Origin: an uncultured Chloroflexota bacterium
GTDB lineage: Bacteria > Chloroflexota > Dehalococcoidia > Lucifugimonadales > CAJWER01
Assembly (NCBI GenBank): GCA_913030785.1
Contig: CAJWER010000108.1
Span: 1 to 9,196 of the forward strand
Length of the DNA: 9,196 nucleotides
Reading direction: 5' to 3'
Below the pieces are notes generated by a model. The model did not search any database. It saw only the letters and a list, made by a program, of their open reading frames with translations, and was not told the DNA's origin. Both the position numbers and the translations under genes were made by a program. Of the stretch, positions 1 to 5,894 are shown one piece after another. How positions within the stretch are numbered: position 1 is the stretch's first letter; each line of letters begins with the position of its first letter.

Positions 1-386
1 ATCACCTCTTCCATGTGGCGCGCCATCTCGGTGCGCTGACCCTGCGCACTCCTAATCGGCGACCCGCTGTTTTCGCCGCCGTAACCGTAATACAGGGGTG
101 CATAGACCGCCTCCTCGATGTGAAAGCCCATCAGGTGGTGGTCGGCGTTGCCGTAGAAGTCGGGCGACATGTGGTAGTTCATCATGAAGCGCTGAAACAT
201 CTCTTTTATCTGGGGAGAAGCCCTGCGGTACTCCTCCTTTGCGTCCCCTTCCAACTCCGTTGAGGGAATAGTGAAGTGGTCGTGGAAGTGGCTGTACCTA
301 CCTAGCGTACGCTTTGACCATTCGACGATTTCGTTTGCCAGAGTAGTCTTACCGGCGAATTCACATCCGACGAGGATCAGATTCAA
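1..386 (-). CDS. P-loop NTPase/kinase-like protein, N-terminal part (cut by window edge)
   Basis: An open frame runs without a stop from a TTG at 386 to the left edge (128 complete codons), so only the N-terminal part is seen. The protein begins MNLILVGCEFAGKTTLANEI. Residues 7-15 (G-C-E-F-A-G-K-T-T) are a textbook Walker A motif after a hydrophobic first strand, as in nucleotide-binding kinases. The rest is rich in His, Tyr and acidic residues (for example H-F-H-D-H-F near residue 35 and a Y-Y-G-Y-G-G stretch near 100) and I do not recognise a specific family. The TTG start is chosen because AAGGGG lies 6 nt upstream. A GTG at 404 is in frame but would place a few extra residues before the first strand. 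It follows the sialidase gene by 53 nt on the same strand, so co-transcription is possible. The bound nucleotide and substrate are unknown. Confidence 0.75.
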   Translation of the reverse strand, partial: MNLILVGCEFAGKTTLANEIVEWSKRTLGRYSHFHDHFTIPSTELEGDAKEEYRRASPQIKEMFQRFMMNYHMSPDFYGNADHHLMGFHIEEAVYAPLYYGYGGENSGSPIRSAQGQRTEMARHMEEV

Positions 387-392
387 GTTGCA

Positions 393-398
393 CCCCTT
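393..398 (-). promoter_or_regulatory. Ribosome binding site deciding a TTG start at 386
   Basis: Read on the minus strand, AAGGGG lies 6 nt upstream of TTG (386-384). No ATG is available in frame nearby, and the Walker A strand begins directly after this codon, so this site fixes the start of the P-loop gene. Confidence 0.6.
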
Positions 399-427
399 CC
401 GCACATTGCTACATAGTGGAACTTTGA

Positions 428-440
428 GCGGCGCTGCCGC
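428..440 (-). terminator. Small GC hairpin at the end of the sialidase gene
   Basis: GCGGC-GCT-GCCGC forms a perfect 5-bp stem that touches the sialidase stop codon (442-440). No T-tract follows on the minus strand and the stem is short, so this is at best a weak terminator or pause. Read-through into the P-loop gene is likely. Confidence 0.2.
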
Positions 441-1483
441 TATGCTGGTTCGGCGCTGACCGCGGTCAGCCACTCCAGGTTGAACTGGGCTAGCCGAAGC
501 GTCTCGTACGGGCTATTCACACCGGCCTCGTAAAAACAGATCGCAGTCCCGTCGGCGGCGATGGCGAGATCCGAATAGGCCGCCGGTCCAGAGTAAAGGA
601 TGGTGGACACTGGCCATGTCCGGCACTCGTCGTAGCTGATACGCAGTGTCAGGTTTTCGCGGGTGGTGCTGTCGAGGCTGGCAAGAAGCACCCGGTCCCT
701 GTCTCCGGAATCCGAGTAGGTAAGGCGGACGATGCTGGCCTGGCAACCTGGATCGATCAGACCTTCGGCCTCTTCCATCTCGGACCAGGTTAGGCCGGCG
801 TCATCGCTCCTCGAGAACAGCCGCTTGCCGTGTCCTCGCTTGCCGGACCTGACGGTCATGTACAGAGAGCCGTTTTGGGTCTCCACGACCTCGCACTCGG
901 TGGTCCACGAGTCCATAGACCCGCCGAGCCTCCATGTCGCCCCGTGATCGTCGCTCAGGACTACATGCGAGTGGTTAAATATCGCGTCGCTCCGCAGCCC
1001 TTCGATGTGATCTGCGGGCAAGACGAGAGTGCCGTCAGACATCTGAATGCCGTGACCGGGAGCGAAGTCGTACAACTCCCAATTGGGCAGCTTCACCTGC
1101 TCGGTCAGGTCTCTCGGGTCGGACCATGTCGCGCCGCTGTCGTCGCTGCGAACGACGTACGGAAAGTATGCGGTCTTGCAATAGGCCAGCCAGATTGTGC
1201 CGGTCTGGCGATCCACCACCACCGTGGGGTTGTTCATCGTCAGCTCAGGGTCGCTGACGATGAGCTGCAAGTCGCCCCAGGTCGCGCCATTGTCGGTACT
1301 GCGCTTAACGACCAACGCCTTCGCTTCATAGTCGTCCTGGCCGTCCTCTCGCCCTTCGCAGATAGCGAGGATGGTGCCGTCGTTGGCGACTGCCACGGAG
1401 GGGATTCGGAATGTGTGGTATCCCTCCGTGCCAGAAGAGAAAAGCTCGGTCTCGCGACGCCATGGTGTCTTCACTGAAGCCAT
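440..1483 (-). CDS. Sialidase-fold (BNR/Asp-box) glycosidase, GH33-like
   Basis: A 347-residue six-bladed beta-propeller hydrolase of the sialidase family, expected to cleave terminal sialic or related nonulosonic acids. The F-R-I-P motif is at 25-28. Five Asp boxes (S-x-D-x-x-x-T-W) lie at 62-69, 113-120, 177-184, 226-233 and 283-290, the last with Cys in place of Gly. Compared from memory with Salmonella NanH, the catalytic set is present at matching spacings: Arg26, Arg212 and Arg275 as the arginine triad, Asp51 as acid/base, Glu197 and Tyr303 (A-Y-S-D-L) as the nucleophile pair. No signal peptide is seen, so it is probably cytoplasmic. The ATG at 1483 is preferred because GGGAGG sits 6 nt upstream. 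The longer frame to 1576 would overlap the SDR gene and lacks homology-like sequence. True substrate is uncertain, since BNR hydrolases of environmental bacteria vary. Confidence 0.88.
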   Translation of the reverse strand: MASVKTPWRRETELFSSGTEGYHTFRIPSVAVANDGTILAICEGREDGQDDYEAKALVVKRSTDNGATWGDLQLIVSDPELTMNNPTVVVDRQTGTIWLAYCKTAYFPYVVRSDDSGATWSDPRDLTEQVKLPNWELYDFAPGHGIQMSDGTLVLPADHIEGLRSDAIFNHSHVVLSDDHGATWRLGGSMDSWTTECEVVETQNGSLYMTVRSGKRGHGKRLFSRSDDAGLTWSEMEEAEGLIDPGCQASIVRLTYSDSGDRDRVLLASLDSTTRENLTLRISYDECRTWPVSTILYSGPAAYSDLAIAADGTAICFYEAGVNSPYETLRLAQFNLEWLTAVSAEPA

Positions 1484-1489
1484 TTGGTT

Positions 1490-1495
1490 CCTCCC
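1490..1495 (-). promoter_or_regulatory. Strong Shine-Dalgarno fixing the sialidase start
   Basis: GGGAGG on the minus strand, 6 nt before the ATG at 1483. It argues against the longer frame beginning at 1576, which would overlap the end of the SDR gene by 34 nt. Confidence 0.7.
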
Positions 1496-1542
1496 AGTAG
1501 CTTGCACGGTCCAGAGGTCGTCTTTTGCCGTCAAGCTAAGAT

Positions 1543-2379
1543 CTAATCGCGAGTCCAATCGTAACGGGGCTTCCAACCGAGCATCTGCTGAGCCTTTTCG
1601 GTGCTTATCACGCTGGCGTTGCCCTCAAGCGCGCCTCGGATCTCGACTTGTTCTCCGAAGTTTTGTTTGATCAACTCCCTGGTGGGCTCCTTGAGACGGT
1701 TGGAGGGCTGAGCGATAAGGAACGCCTCGTGACCCGTAATGTCTGCTTCGAGTGCAAGGACGTGTGCCTTCGCCACGTCCCTGGGATCTGCGTATGCCCA
1801 CATGACGAGGGTGAGCGGCTCCTCCGGTGTGGGGGCGGGCCACGGGAACTCGGACTGGTCTTCCGGATACACCACATTGGTGAAGCGTAGACTCACCGCC
1901 GAGGTCGCCGAGTTACGCGCAATCATCTGTGCGATGTCCTCGCCCACCTGTTTGGACAGTCCGTAGGGCTCGAAGGGCATCATCGGGTGGTCCTCGTCCA
2001 GGGGCAGGTAGCGAGGCACGAAGGCGTCGCCCTCGTGCGCCCACCCCATGGCGAACGCGCTGGAAGAGAAGACCACCCGTCGGAGGCCCTTCTCGGCGGC
2101 GGACATCATTATGTTGAACGTGCTATTCACATTGTTCGCGAAGATGGCCCGTGGCTCCATCCTCGCGGGCCCAGGATGGGCGCCCAAGTGTATTACGGCC
2201 TCGGCGCCGTCAAGTAGACGATCAACAGCTTCCCTGTCACGAAGGTCCCCCTGGACAAATTTGGCAGGGAAGCCTTCAGGAGCATGTTGATCGTTCCCCA
2301 CCACGTCGTAGCCTCTCTCGACGAGAAGCCTCGCGACGCGATCTCCAAGCCTTCCGGCGACGCCGGTAACGACGATCAA
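1543..2379 (-). CDS. NAD(P)-dependent extended short-chain dehydrogenase/epimerase
   Basis: A 278-residue Rossmann-fold enzyme of the NAD-dependent epimerase/dehydratase (extended SDR) family, acting on a sugar or nucleotide sugar in the cytoplasm. The glycine-rich cofactor motif T-G-V-A-G-R-L-G is at 5-12, Asp30 at the end of strand 2 favours NAD, D-L at 45-46 is the usual adenine-ring contact, S-S-S is at 105-107, and the catalytic pair is Tyr139 and Lys143 (Y-G-L-S-K). A C-terminal L-G-W-K-P (267-271) is typical of the family. The length and the compact C-terminal domain resemble uronate dehydrogenase as much as UDP-glucose 4-epimerases. Its position beside two acid-sugar dehydratases makes a sugar oxidase role attractive, but this is inference. 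The start is TTG with AAGGTG 5 nt upstream, and no in-frame ATG is available. It lies 59 nt upstream of the sialidase gene on the same strand. Confidence 0.88.
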   Translation of the reverse strand: MIVVTGVAGRLGDRVARLLVERGYDVVGNDQHAPEGFPAKFVQGDLRDREAVDRLLDGAEAVIHLGAHPGPARMEPRAIFANNVNSTFNIMMSAAEKGLRRVVFSSSAFAMGWAHEGDAFVPRYLPLDEDHPMMPFEPYGLSKQVGEDIAQMIARNSATSAVSLRFTNVVYPEDQSEFPWPAPTPEEPLTLVMWAYADPRDVAKAHVLALEADITGHEAFLIAQPSNRLKEPTRELIKQNFGEQVEIRGALEGNASVISTEKAQQMLGWKPRYDWTRD

Positions 2380-2384
2380 AGTTT

Positions 2385-2390
2385 CACCTT
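2385..2390 (-). promoter_or_regulatory. Ribosome binding site deciding a TTG start at 2379
   Basis: AAGGTG read on the minus strand, 5 nt before TTG (2379-2377). The encoded MIVVTG begins directly with the first Rossmann strand. The nearby ATG at 2393 is out of frame and stops after five codons. Confidence 0.55.
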
Positions 2391-2437
2391 CATTTGGCGG
2401 CCAGCATTGTCATTTGGTGCGCCAGATACTACGCCTT

Positions 2438-2491
2438 GGTTCGATGAACCGCAATGGCGATCCCCTATTTAGGTGGCGCCATTGGTGAACC
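2438..2491. repeat. Composite inverted repeat between the DUF4389 and SDR genes
   Basis: CAATGGCG (2452-2459) and CGCCATTG (2477-2484) are perfect 8-nt inverted arms. Outside them, GGTTC (2438-2442) can pair either with GAACC at 2446-2450 or with GAACC at 2487-2491, giving two alternative foldings. It lies 21 nt after the DUF4389 stop codon in the direction of transcription. There is no T-tract, so it could be a weak terminator, an RNA-stabilising fold or an operator for the SDR gene. Confidence 0.35.
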
Positions 2492-2512
2492 TCAACCCCA
2501 CAAAGACGAGCC

Positions 2513-3088
2513 CTACGGGCTCAGTCGAAACGGCGGGTACTGATCTGTAGTCAGCGTGAAGGCGTAGACACTAACCCTATTTGCCCACCGCTGGAACCCG
2601 ACCATGAAGTTGAAAAGGTCGCGAGGGTATCGTTCCGTGAACAAGATTGCGAACCAGGCGACGATGATGACGACCAACGCAGCTACGGCCAAGAAGGAGA
2701 GCACGATGTAGTGAGGTATGGCAAGGAACCACTTGAACAGCGGGCGTACCCGACCAAGTTCCCCTTCAACGTTTGGATAAGGAACCTCCAAATGAACCGA
2801 TTGCTCTTCATCCGTCGAAGGGTACTCGTCCCTCATGAGGGCGATGTAGACCATAACCCTCGCGCTGAAACGGAGCAGGGCTACGTTGTAGTCAAACCAC
2901 CACCTGGGGTACTTCTGACGGAAAAGGATCATCAGCAGGGGAGGGAAGAGCAATGCCGGTAACCCTGAGATGGACAGCGCTATGATCGGTATGACAAGTA
3001 TGAAACGGAAGAATGTACTGAGGCGATTTAGAGGCCTATCAGGGTAGTCAATGTCGAATTGAACCGGATATGTGTCCGTCTGTTCCAT
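2513..3088 (-). CDS. DUF4389-type membrane protein
   Basis: A 191-residue integral membrane protein that I recognise as DUF4389-like, a family without known function. It has two hydrophobic hairpin-like regions (about 24-56 and 118-150). Each is followed by a similar amphipathic segment: F-R-Q-K-Y-P-R at 56-62 leading to R-D-E-Y-P at 86-90, and F-T-E-R-Y-P-R at 150-156 leading to T-D-Q-Y-P at 181-185. This shows an internal duplication of a module of roughly 90 residues. The start at 3088 has AGGGGG 6 nt upstream. It is separated from the dehydratase upstream by 178 nt including a hairpin, so it probably has its own promoter. Nothing ties it mechanistically to the catabolic genes. Confidence 0.8.
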   Translation of the reverse strand: MEQTDTYPVQFDIDYPDRPLNRLSTFFRFILVIPIIALSISGLPALLFPPLLMILFRQKYPRWWFDYNVALLRFSARVMVYIALMRDEYPSTDEEQSVHLEVPYPNVEGELGRVRPLFKWFLAIPHYIVLSFLAVAALVVIIVAWFAILFTERYPRDLFNFMVGFQRWANRVSVYAFTLTTDQYPPFRLSP

Positions 3089-3149
3089 TGCATTCCCCCT
3101 AATTGCGCTAGCTTGCGGCTGTTGGGCTACAGCCTGGCGACTGACCGGG

Positions 3150-3163
3150 TCCGCATTTGCGGA
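3150..3163. promoter_or_regulatory. Inverted repeat TCCGCA-TT-TGCGGA upstream of the DUF4389 gene
   Basis: A perfect 6-nt inverted repeat with a 2-nt centre, 62 nt before the DUF4389 start codon. The tight spacing suits a dimeric repressor site better than an RNA hairpin. No clear -10/-35 pair was found to support it, so the assignment is tentative. Confidence 0.25.
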
Positions 3164-3230
3164 TGATCTCAGGTCTCAAGCAATTCTCATTCGATGCTCT
3201 CCGTTTTCTCCCAGATGGGCTTCCGAGCTA

Positions 3231-3255
3231 GTCTGCGGTGTGTGGCGCCGCAGAC
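3231..3255 (-). terminator. GC-rich hairpin after the dehydratase pair
   Basis: GTCTGCGG (3231-3238) and CCGCAGAC (3248-3255) form a perfect 8-bp stem with a 9-nt loop, starting 11 nt after the stop codon of the second dehydratase in the direction of minus-strand transcription. There is no immediate U-tract, so intrinsic termination would be weak. 3' end protection or Rho-assisted termination is as likely. Confidence 0.45.
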
Positions 3256-3266
3256 GCTGGGTTGTT

Positions 3267-4409
3267 CTATATGAAGGCGGGGCTGCCATCGGCACGGCGA
3301 GGGTCACCTCTGCGCCAGGGGGCATAGGCAAGGCTCTTGAGAGTGTCCTCGTTGGGCTCCAGTCCCCATCCCGGCGCCTCAGGTATAGGCAGGTGGCCGT
3401 CCATAGGGGCCCACGGCACCTTGACCAGATCCCTCCACCTGTCTGTATCGTGGGGTTTGTACTCCAGGATCAGGAAATTCGTGGTCGCCGCCGCGAAGTG
3501 GACGTTAACTGCGCCGGCCAGCGGTCCCATGGGGTTGTGGGGGGCAACAGCGACGTCGTGCGCCTCCGCGATAGCGGCGATCTTCTGCATCTCCATTAGA
3601 CCGCCGCACACGCACACGTCAGGCTGGATGATGTCAGCAGCCTGGGCCTGCATCAGGTCGTTAAACTCAAACTTGGCGTAGAGGGCCTCTCCAGTAGCAA
3701 GTGGGATCGGCATCTGGCGTCGGAGCAATGCCATTTCGACGATGTTCTCAGGGCGGATGGGCTCCTCGTAGAAGTACGGGTTATGGGGCGCAACGGCATG
3801 GGCTAACTCCAGTGCCCGTATTGGTTCGAAGACCTTGGCATGGACATCTAGCCCGATGTCGACATCGTCGCCGACGGCACTCCTCACCGCCTCGATGAAT
3901 TTGGGGCCCTCACGGAGAACTTCGTTCCACGGCTTCAAATCTGAGTCCGGGGGAAAAGGGCTCATCTTGAGGGCGGTGTAGCCATATCGTCCGATGAGTG
4001 ACACCGCCAGCTCTGCGGCCGCCTCAGGTGTCGGTCCAGAGCAGCCCTGGTACACTCGCACACGATCTCGGACACGTCCCCCCAACAGCTTGTATACGGG
4101 CTCCCCCACGGCCTTTGCCGAGATGTCCCATAGGGTGTGCTCGATGCCAGATACCGCCGCGAGGCCGATTGACCCGGGAGGGAAGCGCAGGCCCTGGCAC
4201 ATGGTTGCCCAGAGCCGCTCAATGTTGCGAGGATCCTCGCCGATCAGCCACTCTTTGAGGTAGTCGATCGTTGCTGCCACGGCCAGGTCGGGCCCGACGC
4301 TGAACGACTCTCCCCAGCCGATGATGCCCCGGTCGGTGGTCGTCTTGACGAAGATTACATTGCGCCCGCCGCCGTCGACCACGTAGCTTACTATGTCGGT
4401 GATGCGCAT
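3267..4409 (-). CDS. Enolase-superfamily acid-sugar dehydratase (mandelate racemase/GalD-like), copy A
   Basis: A 380-residue enzyme of the mandelate racemase/muconate lactonizing group, which abstracts a proton alpha to a carboxylate with a Mg2+-stabilised enolate. Metal ligands are Asp188 (D-V-H), Glu215 (Y-E-E-P) and Glu241 (T-G-E). His190 and His291 (A-P-H-N-P) match the catalytic histidines of D-galactonate dehydratase in both motif and approximate spacing, and Asp264 lies in Q-P-D-V. Lys148 is on the second barrel strand. The N-terminal capping domain spans about 1-115 and the barrel about 120-340. These features favour an acid-sugar (aldonate or aldarate) dehydratase over a racemase, but the substrate cannot be read from sequence. 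The ATG start has AGGA 9 nt upstream. It follows its paralogue by 40 nt, so they are probably one operon. Confidence 0.9.
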   Translation of the reverse strand: MRITDIVSYVVDGGGRNVIFVKTTTDRGIIGWGESFSVGPDLAVAATIDYLKEWLIGEDPRNIERLWATMCQGLRFPPGSIGLAAVSGIEHTLWDISAKAVGEPVYKLLGGRVRDRVRVYQGCSGPTPEAAAELAVSLIGRYGYTALKMSPFPPDSDLKPWNEVLREGPKFIEAVRSAVGDDVDIGLDVHAKVFEPIRALELAHAVAPHNPYFYEEPIRPENIVEMALLRRQMPIPLATGEALYAKFEFNDLMQAQAADIIQPDVCVCGGLMEMQKIAAIAEAHDVAVAPHNPMGPLAGAVNVHFAAATTNFLILEYKPHDTDRWRDLVKVPWAPMDGHLPIPEAPGWGLEPNEDTLKSLAYAPWRRGDPRRADGSPAFI

Positions 4410-4449
4410 TGCTTTGTGTCCTGTTTCATTGGAACTTCGAGCCCGCCGG

Positions 4450-5589
4450 CTAGATAAATCCAGCGCTGCCGTCGTTGTACTCGGGGAATCCGCGGTTCCA
4501 GTCTATTGGAGGGCTCGCCTTGATTGCCTCCACGTCAAGCTCCATGCCCAGACCCGGCCTTTCCGGCAGAGACATGTAGCCGTCTACCGGCTTCCAGGCG
4601 TCGTCGACGAACCTGGATCTGGCACCCTCGTTCTTGCCGTGATACTCCAGGATCACGAAGTTCGGAGTGCTGACCGCCAGGTGTACGGATACGGCGGTGG
4701 ACAGCAACCCTAGTGGATTGTGGGGCGCCACCGTGACGTAGTTGGCCTCGGCCACCGCGCAGATCTTCTTCACTTCAAGTAATCCGCCGCTGGAACAGAC
4801 ATCCGGCTGCACGATGTCGACACCGTGGCCGTCTATCAGAGCGGCGAATTGTGCTAGGCCGTAAAGGTTCTCGCCGGTCGCCAGGGGTATTCTGAGTCGC
4901 TCCCGCAGTCGCGCGAAGGAGTCCACTTGCTCTGGGCGCACCGGCTCCTCGATGAACATTGGCCGGTATGGCTCCACAGCCGCGGCAAGCTGCTCGGCCC
5001 GGAACGGCTCGACCAGCGTGGCGTGGACATCGAGTGCTATGTCTATATCGTCGCCGACAGCCAGACGAAGAGACTCCATGCGTGCGGTGGCTTCTTTGAC
5101 TACGCGGTTCCAGGGCAACGACCGCCATTCGGGCGGGTAAGGGGAGGTCTTCATGGCCCCATAGCCCTCGTCAACGAGCCTGAGCCCGGCTTCAGCCAGT
5201 GAGTCTGGTGTGTCGCCCTGGACGCCGTGGTATACCCGTACGCGGTTCCGGAAAGCGCCGCCCAGGAGCATGTAGACCGGGAGGTTCGCTGCTTTGCCCG
5301 CGATGTCCCACAGGGCGTGGTCGATGCCGGATAGTGCAGACCAGCCGACGGGCCCAAGGGGGAAGCGCATGTTGTTGCGTGCGCGGCGCAGCAGCCACTC
5401 GATGCGGGACGGGTCCTGTCCGACGAACCAGGGAGTGATGGACTCGATTACACCAAGTACGCCCTCGTCTGGGCCAATGGTGTACGGCTCCCCAATCCCT
5501 ACGATGCCCTCGTCCGTGTGGACCTGCAAGAATATCGCGTTGCGAACGCCATCTGAACAGTGCAGCGTCGAGATGTCGGTAATAATCAC
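4450..5589 (-). CDS. Enolase-superfamily acid-sugar dehydratase (mandelate racemase/GalD-like), copy B
   Basis: A 379-residue paralogue of the downstream gene, similar over its full length, including the opening M-x-I-T-D-I and the ending D-G-S-x-x-F-I. The active site is complete: Asp187, His189, Glu214, Glu240, Asp263 and His290, with Lys147 on the second strand. Differences concentrate in the capping-domain loop (residues about 12-40) and around 312-330, the regions that usually set substrate in this superfamily, so the two copies probably act on different or stereoisomeric acid sugars. The start is GTG, with GAGGAA 8 nt upstream and no in-frame alternative close by. It is the first gene of the minus-strand run and faces the divergent regulatory region, so its promoter should lie in 5590-5894. 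Confidence 0.9.
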   Translation of the reverse strand: MIITDISTLHCSDGVRNAIFLQVHTDEGIVGIGEPYTIGPDEGVLGVIESITPWFVGQDPSRIEWLLRRARNNMRFPLGPVGWSALSGIDHALWDIAGKAANLPVYMLLGGAFRNRVRVYHGVQGDTPDSLAEAGLRLVDEGYGAMKTSPYPPEWRSLPWNRVVKEATARMESLRLAVGDDIDIALDVHATLVEPFRAEQLAAAVEPYRPMFIEEPVRPEQVDSFARLRERLRIPLATGENLYGLAQFAALIDGHGVDIVQPDVCSSGGLLEVKKICAVAEANYVTVAPHNPLGLLSTAVSVHLAVSTPNFVILEYHGKNEGARSRFVDDAWKPVDGYMSLPERPGLGMELDVEAIKASPPIDWNRGFPEYNDGSAGFI

Positions 5590-5773
5590 AAGTTGTGTTC
5601 CTCGGCGCAGTTCGATGGCGTTTGAGCTGTGGTTGCCAATTCCGCTCTCGGATCCTTACGATCAGTCAGCCAGCATTTAGGACTCTCGTGACCACTGAGG
5701 CTTTCGATGGCGAGGGTATCGAACAATCCCGAAAGTCGTCAACCGTTGCAAAGAGAAGGCCAGGCTCAATGCA

Positions 5774-5856
5774 GGGTCACAAGTTGGGCAATGTTACGCC
5801 CGGCTCCTGATAGAATGCATTCTCAGCGCGAAATTGTGACCCAGCCTATGTCACAA
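5774..5856. promoter_or_regulatory. Candidate operator: three GTCACAA/TTGTGAC boxes
   Basis: GGGTCACAA (5774-5782) and TTGTGACCC (5834-5842) are perfect 9-nt inverted copies. A third box, ATGTCACAA (5848-5856), pairs with the second to form the dyad TTGTGAC-N9-GTCACAA, centred on 5845, 38 nt before the sulfatase ATG. Half-site centres in the dyad are 16 nt apart, close to one and a half helical turns. The first and third boxes are direct copies 74 nt apart (about seven turns), a spacing that would permit looping. This looks like a binding site for a dimeric regulator. Which family is unknown, and no regulator gene is in the window. Confidence 0.5.
5812..5823. repeat. 12-nt perfect palindrome AGAATGCATTCT
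   Basis: A self-complementary 12-mer between the inverted GGGTCACAA boxes. Flanking CTGA and CAG extend the symmetry imperfectly. It overlaps the -10-like TAGAAT (5811-5816). It may be a second operator or a promoter-embedded site. Confidence 0.3.
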
Positions 5857-5894
5857 ATCGCCAATCCGAAGTTGCTCCCCATAGGTGATTTTCT

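Larger units (their letters stand above)
5590..5894. other. Divergent intergenic region (regulatory)
   Basis: 305 nt without a convincing gene lie between the GTG of the dehydratase operon and the ATG of the sulfatase. Short frames here have no ribosome site or recognisable sequence. The right half (5774-5856) holds repeated GTCACAA/TTGTGAC boxes and a 12-nt palindrome. A weaker GTGACC box is at 5688-5693, and a 10-nt direct repeat TTCGATGGCG occurs at 5611-5620 and 5703-5712. Promoters for both arms must lie here, but I could not assign a convincing -35/-10 pair. TAGAAT at 5811-5816 is the best -10 candidate for the sulfatase direction. Confidence 0.6.

Noticed and set aside
830..1477. A 215-codon plus-strand open frame opposite the sialidase gene.
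   Set aside because: It lies wholly within the sialidase gene, has no ribosome site or recognisable sequence, and is explained by codon bias on the other strand.
1484..1576. N-terminal extension of the sialidase by 31 residues.
   Set aside because: It overlaps the SDR gene end, has no family-like sequence, and the GGGAGG-ATG at 1483 is a much better start.
3072..3599. A 175-codon plus-strand open frame across the dehydratase A end and the intergenic gap.
   Set aside because: It is mostly antisense to a certain gene and shows no domain features.
5834..5856. A CRP-type site (TGTGA-N6-TCACA).
   Set aside because: The half-sites match in sequence but the gap between TGTGA and TCACA is 11 nt, not 6, so a CRP-type dimer would not fit.
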